NCBI GenBank assembly: GCA_023664705.1
Contig: JAMPFE010000002.1
Span: 26,106 to 90,105, forward strand
Source of the DNA: Lachnospiraceae bacterium
GTDB lineage: Bacteria; Bacillota; Clostridia; Oscillospirales; Ruminococcaceae
Reading direction: 5' to 3'
Length of the DNA stretch: 64,000 bases
The notes beneath the pieces were generated by a model, which was not told the origin of the DNA, did no database searches, and saw only the letters and a list, made by a program, of their open reading frames with translations. Below are positions 56,719 through 64,000 of the stretch, in pieces. Each line of letters starts with the position of its first letter. Positions within the stretch are counted from its first letter, which is position 1. Both the position numbers and the translations under genes were made by a program.

Positions 56719-58416
56719 TCAAATGCACTTCGGCAGTATCGTGTCAATTATCCTGTACAGATACAGATCCTCGGCGTTCCACGTGTCGTAGTTGGTAATG
56801 GACTCGTAGCTTATCACGTAATCCTTTTGGTCGCCGCCCTTTATCCTATGCTGCATGACCGACATTATCCCCTGCTTCAGGAACTTATCGTATACCTGCG
56901 GATTAAAGGTCCTGAAATGCCTTATATTGTTGACTATCATAACGCTGCCCTCGAAGTATCGGTTCAGCCCCTCGTCGCAAAGATAGCCCGCGTCCTCGCC
57001 GCGCAGAGGTATCTCGCCGCACTGCGCCGCTATCTCCCCGTCGGTCACATTGTATAGAATAATACGCTCCACGCCGAAATACTTGACGATGCTTTGCAGA
57101 ATATCCTCCGCCGAAAAGGTCTTGCCCCTTATCATAAGATCCGCGATCTGGCAGACAGCCTCGCTTTTGCTCAAACCTCTCCGGCTGACAATACCCACCT
57201 TATCGACGTTGGTTTTGAGAATATCCTCAACGCTGCCGTGTTTATCCTGTCTGTATATAATGTAGCGGTTTTTGCCCTTGTTTTTCGCAAGATAAAGCAT
57301 ATGATCCGCCAGATTATACAAGGTGTTGAAATCCGTCGCGTGCTCGGGATAACAGGACACGCCTATGGACGTAGTGACCTGAAAGCCGTCCGTTTCCTCG
57401 GAATACGCCTGCGATATGTTGTTTTTGATGCCGCGCAAAATATTTCGCACCGAGTCCTCGTCCTCGAAGTCCTTGACGATCATATAAAATTCATCGCCGC
57501 CTATTCGTCCCACCTTTCCCGATTTTCCGACCTGCTCGGCGATTATGGCGGCGCATTTCCTTAAAACCGCGTCGCCCGTGGAATGTCCCCAGTGATCGTT
57601 TACGTTTTTGAAGTTGTCTATGTCGATTATCGCCATTGCCGATTTTTGCTTAAGGTCCTCAACGACCGACTTGGCGTAATTCGTAATATCCTCTTTCATG
57701 TAGAGCCCCGTAAGCTGATCGTGGCGGGCGTGGTTCTTGATTTGATTTGCGGCGGAGCCCCTTATGCTGCCCACGGTCTTAACGTGAACGTCGCTGTGGT
57801 ATATAGCCGTTCCCGAAAAGCGAACGCCCTTGTCCCCGTCGAGATTTATGACTCCCGAAAAGTTCCTCGTGCCGTTTTTGAGATTGGAAACGAACTTCAT
57901 CAGTTCGCCCTTTGCCTTGTCCGGCAGAGACTCCGCGGCTTTATCGGTCCATTCCCGAAGCCCGTAGCTGCCGACGACCCTTTTTTCCTCCTCGTAAACA
58001 TAAACCGTGATAAAATTTTTTTCGGCGTCGTAGGAATAGTAAACGCCGTCAAGCTGCGCCAGAATAGCCGTGTTCTCCTGCTCCCGCTCAAAATACTCGG
58101 AATAACGCTCATACATTCTGTCGACCTCGATCATACGCAGCACCGTATGCTCGGAATTGCTTTCCTCGGTAATAACGCAAACCATGGAGCAGGGCTTTTC
58201 ATCGCCGGAATAAACCGCCAACACGAACGGGCGGTTATAAGCCTTTTCCTCGATCGCCTTTTCCAAGACCTCCCGCGAGCCCTCCGCCATCATTTTATCG
58301 AAGGTAGTGTAAAGGTTATCTCCGCGAAAGGCGTAAAAATCGGTATTACCCGTGATATATTCATAATTCTTGTTTTTAAATCTCGCCTCATAAACATATC
58401 CGTATTGGTTTGTCAT
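56719..58416 (-). CDS. GGDEF diguanylate cyclase with N-terminal sensor and C-terminal GAF-like domain
   Basis: 565 residues. The N-terminal half (1-225) is a soluble sensor of PAS-like size, not clearly assignable. The GGDEF domain (about 235-395) has HDQLTGLYMKEDITNY, IDIDNFKNVNDHWGHSTGD and VGRIGGDEFYMIV, all active-site residues kept. The C-terminal 165 residues (SKSEAVCQIADLMIRGKTFS, YFGVERIILYNVTDGEIAAQ) look like a GAF domain, an unusual place for it. Cytosolic. Has its own promoter and terminator. Confidence 0.88.
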   Translation of the reverse strand: MTNQYGYVYEARFKNKNYEYITGNTDFYAFRGDNLYTTFDKMMAEGSREVLEKAIEEKAYNRPFVLAVYSGDEKPCSMVCVITEESNSEHTVLRMIEVDRMYERYSEYFEREQENTAILAQLDGVYYSYDAEKNFITVYVYEEEKRVVGSYGLREWTDKAAESLPDKAKGELMKFVSNLKNGTRNFSGVINLDGDKGVRFSGTAIYHSDVHVKTVGSIRGSAANQIKNHARHDQLTGLYMKEDITNYAKSVVEDLKQKSAMAIIDIDNFKNVNDHWGHSTGDAVLRKCAAIIAEQVGKSGKVGRIGGDEFYMIVKDFEDEDSVRNILRGIKNNISQAYSEETDGFQVTTSIGVSCYPEHATDFNTLYNLADHMLYLAKNKGKNRYIIYRQDKHGSVEDILKTNVDKVGIVSRRGLSKSEAVCQIADLMIRGKTFSAEDILQSIVKYFGVERIILYNVTDGEIAAQCGEIPLRGEDAGYLCDEGLNRYFEGSVMIVNNIRHFRTFNPQVYDKFLKQGIMSVMQHRIKGGDQKDYVISYESITNYDTWNAEDLYLYRIIDTILPKCI

Positions 58417-58521
58417 AAGAGTACCCCTTCAATAAACACTTTCCGGTCTCGTCTTCGGCACTGCCCGCAACGCCCGATGTAAAGCACACCGAATAATACG
58501 GTTTATAATATCCTATTATAT

Positions 58522-58550
58522 ATTATACAGCATATCCTCCGAAAAGTCAA
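58522..58550 (-). promoter_or_regulatory. Sigma-A promoter of the GGDEF/GAF-like gene
   Basis: Minus-strand TTGACT (58550-58545), 17 bases, TATAAT (58527-58522). Confidence 0.82.
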
Positions 58551-58715
58551 GTATTTTCGGCAAAATTTACAAATTTTTATACGGCGAACGAAAAATCCCG
58601 CGCCCTCGGTTTTGTACGGCAATCATGCGCGGAGCGTTTATTGCGGTTGAAGCAAACCGTACTTACCGAGGAACACGGCATACCGGCAGCCCGCGTTTCC
58701 GCCGCGCAAGCCGCC

Positions 58716-61700
58716 TTATTTCTTGAACTTCTTGAATATCATAAGTCTGTGCGGCGTGGTCAGAAAAACCGTTCTGCGCCAAGGATGACAAACGGTATCC
58801 TCGGACGTATATTTAACGTTTATTTGAAGAACTATCTCGGAATTTTCCGCAATATACCCGCAGATATTTTCGCGGTCGAGACATTCGAGCTTATTTTTGT
58901 CATCTCCCGTTTTGCACACATAAACGTCCCCTTTACCGCAATAGGTCTTGACGCAGTTTCCGCACATGAGCAGCGGAATTTCGACCTGCCCCGTGCTCCG
59001 CAACTCCAGATCGCCCTGCGTAAACAACCCCGCCCCGCAAACCGGGCACAGCGTATCCGCGCCGTACCTTTCGGCGCCGTAGCCTCTCCAATTATAATGA
59101 TATTCCGCTTCGCCGTCCGCGTCGGCTTTAAACACAAGATCCGTTCTCTGCAGCAAAATGTCCCTGCTGTCCCCGTCACTGTCGAGTTCCCACCGCGGAA
59201 AAGCTTCGGCAGCGACCTCAAAAAGCTCTCTGTCCGTCAGCTCCCCGGAGAATTTTCCGCCGCGTATTTTCGGCAAAGAATATATCGGCGGCAAATCGAT
59301 CACCCTGAACTCCTGTTCGGCTTTCAGCTTGAAAAGGTTTTTGAGAATATCCTCAAAAGCCGTCTCCCCGAAAATGACGAGCTTCTCGTCTTGGCTCCGG
59401 AAATACAGTCCGTCCATATCCCTGCAGATCCCCTCGGCACGGAAATACACCGCGTCCCTCATCAGCTCACCTGCGGTCTTATTGTCTATAAACGTCTCTT
59501 CGCTGTCGAAGCTGTTGGTGTTGTTTTTATATTCTTCAAAACGATTTTTCAATTCCTCGGGCAATTCTTCGCCGTCAAAATACATAAACAGTTCCGTGTA
59601 TGGGGGATCATAATCCAAGTCCAAGCTCTCTTCGCTGAATTTTTTGAGCTTATCTTTCCCGAAAATATCAACAAATCGGGGCTCCCAGCGCAATTCCGCG
59701 GATTTTTCAAACAAATCCGAATCATACCCCCCTTTTATCAGCTTTTCCGCGAAAGCGTCCATAACGGGCTTTCCCTCGTCGTTGCAGTCGTACAGGGTCT
59801 CGCGCACGTTTTCAAACAAATCGAGATTGTAAGAGATATAACGCTCGTCTATCTCTATACCGAACTTCTTTTCCAACTCATCCGCCAAAAGATCCTTAGT
59901 CCAATATCCCTCGACCACCTCGCCTATGTCCTCATAGACCGTTTGAACGGGCTTTGCTAAAATATCCTCGCCGAAATACTTGTTGTAATGCCTCAGCAGG
60001 ATTTCCGCCGTCGTTTGCTTGTGATAATCTTTGCCGTAAATCACCGAAAACAAATTCATCAAGCCGCAAAAATCCTTCACATCATCATAAGCAAGCATAT
60101 ACTTATCGCTGCCGCATAACAAGTCATACAGCCCGATAAACTCGCCGCCCTCCGTCGGAATAATTTCGCACCCCGTAAAATCGATATTGTCCTCGAAAAC
60201 TTCATAATAAAAATCTCCCGTCGGATAATATTTATACGCTGTTTGCGGATGCCTTTTCGCAAACTCCTCAAACGCGTTCCGGACATATTTTCCGAGCTTC
60301 TCGATCTCCCCCTCGCACGGCTTCTTTCTGTCCCTCTCGCACTTGATATCCGCGCTCACGAAAAAGCGGAAATCCTTGCCATTTATCGTTATGCCCTTCA
60401 GCGGCAGCGTGCAGAACAAAGGATACTGCTCCTCCTCCCTTTTCAGAGTCTCCAGGGTACGCTCGTCGGGGAACAGCAGCACGACCGTTTCGATCCCCTC
60501 CGTCTTAACCTCGGGATCGCCCTTGTATTTGAAAAACGTATACTTGGAGCCGTCATTCACGCTCACCTCAAGCAGCGTTTCGCCGTTTTCCCCGCAGCAG
60601 GTTTTTGTGATGCGTTTCGTCATTCCATCGCGACTCACGGAGATTTTGTTTATACGGTCGGTAAACAAATATGTCCCGAAATCGGAGAAGTCGTCTGCCG
60701 CTTTATTCAACTCCTTCTTGTTATCCGCCTCCGAAATCGTCAATTCCGTCTTGCCGCGGTTTTCGCCGTTACCCTCAAAAAACGGAATGGGCTGTTCAAC
60801 AAATTCGCCGTCCTTATAGGGCTTCGCCTCTCCGTTCTTGATCTCAACATCGCCGTCTTCAAAAATAAAAGCGGGACGTCTCTTTTGGGACATGGTGATT
60901 TTAAAATAATTCGATTTTACGGATACCTCCCCGAATTTCCGATATATCGACTTAAAGCCTATGCCCTTTTCTCCCGTTACGCCCTCTTCACCGTCTTTTC
61001 CCGAAACTAACTTCGAGCACAAAGAGATAAGGTCCTTCGGCGAAAAACCCGCGTCGGAATACCTCAGCATAATTTTGTCGTCCCGTATTTGGACATCAAG
61101 CTCGTCGTCAAGCCCCGACGACCTCATATGACAGTCGTTTGCGTTCTGAACAAGCTCATAAGCGACAACGGTATCGGGAGCGTCATATTTTGCAGCGTCG
61201 TTTGAATTGCCGCCGCGGAACGAAAGATGCTCGCGCCATGCAAGGAATTTTTGCAGCAGCTTACCGAACTTTTCCGCCTCCTCCCTGCTTTCCGGCGGCT
61301 TTGTATTCCCGTATGCCTTTTCAATCTCGTAGCGGCAGCTCATGTACTCCCCGACGCCCTTCAACATTGATTCGGCGCATTTTTCAATGACCTCATCGCT
61401 GCAGTTTGCAAGCACAACGGTTTTGTTGAAATGGAAAAATTTACATTCCTGCGGCAGGTATCTTGCATACACATGCAGATCGCGGAATTCCTCCAGTTCT
61501 TCGATCTTATCATACCCGAGGAGATTCTTAAACACGCCGCCGACGGCGTAGGAGTCGAAACCTTTAATTTTGATCTTATCCTTTTTATCCTTAAATTCCT
61601 TCTTGCCGTCGGCTTCGTTCAGAAAATCCGTAAAATCCTTGCCGTAATACCCAAGATCACGTATCTTAAACTCAAGCTTCCCCGCGCCGAATTTAAGCGC

Positions 61701-62311
61701 AGCGGCAGCCAGCAGGCGATACACGCGTCCCCTGCGCTCTACATTTACCATTGTCCAATAGTTTTTATTGTCCTCGTATATTTTAAAAAACAGCTTGCCG
61801 AGTTCACGCTGCAATTCACCGTCATCCTCAAAAAAGGCTTTTCCGTATTCGTACCAATCGAGCTCTCCCCCGTCAAACCTTGCGAAAAAGGTCAGAATAT
61901 CCTCTATGTACTTAAAATTCGGGGATCTCAGTTCATCGGTTTTTTCGATAACGTATTCGCGAACTTCGTCCTCATCATACTTCGATATAACGTCGAGCTT
62001 CCCGAAAATATCCTTATCGCTGTCGGGCTTGGGACACACGCGGATAAAGGCCCCCCGGGAGCGGAACCGACCTTGTCGGAGCCGACCTTGTCGGCATAGA
62101 CCCACACCTGATGTTTACCGTCGACCGAACCGTAAACGGCTTCCTCCCCGCCGTCATAAATACGCGGGAATATTTCAAGCTTAAGCCTGTTCTCACCCTC
62201 TTCGAGGATATAGCCGCTTTTTTGGTCCTCCAAAATATATTCGATTATACGTTCGCGAACGTCCTCGAACATAATGTCGTTAAGAATCCGCATCCTCTTA
62301 TCGTCGTTCAC
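58716..62311 (-). pseudogene. Very large GHKL (sacsin/Hsp90-like) ATPase, frameshifted near its N terminus
   Basis: About 1198 residues if the frame is restored. The N-terminal part (62311, GTG, or MRILN at 62293) reads to about 62060, then at a G6 tract (minus strand, about 62057-62062) the frame changes; one added G rejoins it (APGG to AFIRVCPKPDSD). A 15-base tandem repeat (DKVGSDKVGS) precedes the slip. The GHKL fold is at about residues 390-530: YELVQNANDCHM (N box) and EEGVTGEKGIGFKSIYRKFG (G box). The C terminus has CPVCGAG and MCGNCVKTYCGK zinc-ribbon Cys. Such ATPases occur in conflict systems. It may be a pseudogene or carry a sequencing error. Confidence 0.75.
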
Positions 62312-62372
62312 CTCGGTATCCTCGTACCCGACAAGCTTTTTTCAAGCCCCGCAGTTTTTTTGCGCCGCCCGC

Positions 62373-62401
62373 TTGACATTTTGCCGCCGATGCTGTATAA
62401 T
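62373..62401 (+). promoter_or_regulatory. Sigma-A promoter of terD
   Basis: TTGACA at 62373, 17 bases, TATAAT at 62396. Perfect hexamers; GAGGAGG ribosome site follows before the ATG at 62460. Confidence 0.9.
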
Positions 62402-62459
62402 AAAAATATGCGGCAATGCAAAATAGATCCGGGTATTTATATCCCGAGGAGGAAACAAT

Positions 62460-63050
62460 ATGTCTGTAAATCTTCAAAAAGGTCAGAAGGTCGACCTCAC
62501 AAAGGGCAACGCGGGGCTGAAGGCGCTCGTCGTCGGTCTCGGCTGGGATCCCGTCAAGAAAAAGTTCTCGCTGTTCAATAAGCAGGAGGACATCGACTGC
62601 GACGCGTCCGCGATACTAATCAACGAAAGCACGGGTAAGCTCGCGGGACCCGTCGACGTTGTTTACTACGGTCAGTTAATGCACAGAAGCGGCGCGGTCC
62701 GCCACTGCGGCGACAACCTCACGGGCGACGGCGACGGCGACGACGAGCAGATAATCGTCGAGCTCACCAAGGTCCCCGCCGAATACAACAAGATCGTTTT
62801 CGTAGTCACTATCTATCAGGCAAGAGAGCGCCAGCAGCACTTCGGCTTGATACAAAACGCGTTCATCAGGATAGTCGACGCGGACACGGGCTCGGAGCTC
62901 TGCAAGTACAACCTCTCCGAGAACTACGAGGGCAAGACCGCAATGATCTTCGGCGAGGTCTACCGCTACAACGGCGAGTGGAAGTTCGGCGCCGTCGGAG
63001 AGCCCACCAACGACAACGGCATCGCCGATATGGCGGCGCGTTTCCAGTAA
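62460..63050 (+). CDS. TerD family stress protein
   Basis: 196 residues. The calcium-binding signature GDNLTGDGDGDDEQI near residue 83 and KGQKVDLTKGN at the N terminus mark the TerD/CABP family, part of tellurite-resistance and general stress clusters. ELTKVPAEYNKIVFVVTIYQ is also standard. Cytosolic calcium-dependent scaffold in current models. Only one Ter-family gene lies in the window; more may follow beyond the right edge. Confidence 0.93.
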   Translation: MSVNLQKGQKVDLTKGNAGLKALVVGLGWDPVKKKFSLFNKQEDIDCDASAILINESTGKLAGPVDVVYYGQLMHRSGAVRHCGDNLTGDGDGDDEQIIVELTKVPAEYNKIVFVVTIYQARERQQHFGLIQNAFIRIVDADTGSELCKYNLSENYEGKTAMIFGEVYRYNGEWKFGAVGEPTNDNGIADMAARFQ

Positions 63051-63067
63051 TTTACGGGAGGATAATT

Positions 63068-63205
63068 ATGACTAAGAAGATCTGCATCATTTCGGGCATC
63101 ATCGCTATCGCGGCAATGGCTGCCGCGGCGGTCGCATATTTCCTGCTCGGCAAAACCGAGCTGCTCGACAAATGGGATCTCGACATCGACGACGACGAGA
63201 TCTGA
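63068..63205 (+). CDS. Small single-TM acidic-tail protein
   Basis: 45 residues: KKICIISGIIAIAAMAAAAV, a membrane helix at about 4-27, then a short acidic tail (LLDKWDLDIDDDEI). GGGAGG sits before the ATG at 63068, 17 bases after terD. Likely a real small gene; role unknown. Confidence 0.65.
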   Translation: MTKKICIISGIIAIAAMAAAAVAYFLLGKTELLDKWDLDIDDDEI

Positions 63206-63219
63206 AAAACCTTGAAAAT

Positions 63220-63272
63220 ACGCCACCGCCCCAAGCGGATCTTTGAAAGCGCTATGCTCGGGGCGGCGTTTG
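63220..63272 (+). terminator. Hairpin between the small TM gene and moxR
   Basis: CCGCCCC at 63226-63232 pairs with GGGGCGG at 63260-63266, with AGCG/CGCT pairing inside and ACG/CGT outside. Only a weak T-run follows, so it may be a partial terminator. Confidence 0.55.
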
Positions 63273-63306
63273 TTGTGGAATAAATCAAACGGCAAAGGAG
63301 CCTGTC

Positions 63307-64000
63307 ATGATAAAGGAACTTACCGCAAAACTCACGGAAAACATATCCCGCGCCGTCCGCGGCAAGGACGAGCAGATAAGGCTCGTCTGCGCGGCGCTGT
63401 TCGCGGGCGGGCACGTCCTGCTCGAGGACGTCCCCGGAACAGGCAAAACGCTGCTCGCGCGGTCGCTGGCGAAGTCGGTCGACGGCGGCTTCAAGCGCGT
63501 CCAGTTCACGCCCGACCTGCTGCCCTCCGATATCACGGGCATCAACTTCTACAATATCAAGGAGCAGGAGTTCGTGCTGCGGCGCGGTCCCGTGTTCACG
63601 AATATCCTGCTCGCCGACGAGATAAACCGCGCCACTCCCCGAACGCAATCCGCTCTTCTGGAGTGCATGGAGGAGCGCCGCACCACGATAGACGGCGAGA
63701 CCATGCGGCTTGAAGCGCCGTTTTTCGTCATCGCGACGCAGAACCCCACCGAGATACAGGGCACATACCCTCTCCCCGAGGCTCAGCTCGACCGCTTTAT
63801 GATACGCCTCGCGCTCGGATACCCCGACAGAGCCGAGGAGATAAAGGTCATAAGCGGCGCGGCAGCGTTCGGCGCCGAGGAGAACCTTTCCGCAGTCTGC
63901 ACGGGCGCGGATATCCTCGCGGCGCAGGACGCCGTAAACGGCTGCAAGGCGGGCGAGGCGGTCTGCGGCTACATCGCCGACATCGCGGCGGCAACGCGCC
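63307..64000 (+). CDS. MoxR family AAA+ ATPase, N-terminal part
   Basis: 231 residues in the window, running off the right edge. LLEDVPGTGKTLLARSLAK (Walker A), ILLADEINRATPRTQSALLE (Walker B), ATQNPTEIQGTYPLPEAQLD (sensor 1) and the start of the lid are the MoxR pattern. These ATPases work with VWA-domain proteins as chaperones and are often encoded next to DUF58 and transglutaminase-like genes. AAAGGAG precedes the ATG. Confidence 0.93.
   Translation, partial: MIKELTAKLTENISRAVRGKDEQIRLVCAALFAGGHVLLEDVPGTGKTLLARSLAKSVDGGFKRVQFTPDLLPSDITGINFYNIKEQEFVLRRGPVFTNILLADEINRATPRTQSALLECMEERRTTIDGETMRLEAPFFVIATQNPTEIQGTYPLPEAQLDRFMIRLALGYPDRAEEIKVISGAAAFGAEENLSAVCTGADILAAQDAVNGCKAGEAVCGYIADIAAATR

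Noticed and set aside
1..64000. CRISPR array, tRNA or rRNA genes
   Set aside because: No regularly spaced identical repeats with unique spacers, no cloverleaf with CCA end and no rRNA-like stretches were noticed by eye; a covariance search was not possible.

Overview
The window reads as chromosome of a low-to-mid GC Gram-positive anaerobe of the class Clostridia, probably an Oscillospirales/Ruminococcaceae-like gut or rumen bacterium. The clues are strong AGGAGG-type ribosome sites, frequent TTG starts, many perfect TTGACA-N17-TATAAT promoters, lipoprotein-type solute-binding proteins, a TM1266-type regulator of iron-only hydrogenase bacteria, and Clostridia-type families (DUF6171-, DUF3899- and DUF3825-like). 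The genus cannot be fixed from sequence reading alone. No rRNA, tRNA or CRISPR array was seen.

Layout. 0-3.8 kb: start of thymidylate kinase, then a leftward operon of XRE regulator, ImmA/IrrE protease, two M42 aminopeptidases and a GNAT acetyltransferase. 4.1-16.5 kb: one long rightward arginine-biosynthesis operon (argG-argH-argC-argJ-argB-argD-argF) interleaved with two small membrane proteins, a PfkB kinase, a cysteine-rich protein, a decayed gene, a P-loop kinase fused to a DUF4303-like domain, a cupin and a GNAT. It has a near-consensus promoter with candidate ArgR operators and ends at a strong terminator. ArgJ can recycle the acetyl group, so the absence of argA is expected. 16.5-18.3 kb: ECF sigma/anti-sigma pair with a candidate autoregulated promoter. 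18.5-24.2 kb: GH2 glycosidase, FGGY kinase and AraD (pentose use; a GH51 arabinofuranosidase lies at 38.4 kb). 24.3-30 kb: putative SprA-like metalloprotease, then a metal-uptake operon (DUF7674-like, Fur family, ZnuA, unknown, MGMT-like, ZnuC, ZnuB, AAA ATPase) with a Fur-box-like operator.

30.1-31.5 kb: pduL followed by decayed tandem copies of its own 3' end and a helically phased TGCAG array. 31.5-34.9 kb: a DUF3825/LOTUS-like protein and its membrane partner. 35-40.1 kb: PlsC, diacylglycerol-kinase-like protein, TM1266 regulator, secreted MBL lipoprotein, GH51. 40.3-49.4 kb: M3 oligopeptidase and an opp oligopeptide ABC operon in which oppA has an in-frame TGA and oppD a +1 frameshift in a T7 tract. 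49.4-58.4 kb: three c-di-GMP proteins (one a C_GCAxxG_C_C-GGDEF-EAL fusion) around an unusual operon of a soluble VirD4-like ATPase, a small helical protein, a ClpP and an unknown protein behind a long structured leader. 58.7-64 kb: a very large sacsin/GHKL-type ATPase with a frameshift, divergent from TerD, a one-TM peptide and a MoxR ATPase.

The best candidates for something undescribed are the VirD4-ATPase/ClpP operon with its structured leader, the C_GCAxxG_C_C-GGDEF-EAL fusion, the DUF3825/LOTUS-membrane pair, the GHKL ATPase beside TerD/MoxR, and the phased TGCAG array. Several gene breaks sit in homopolymers and could be sequencing or assembly errors.
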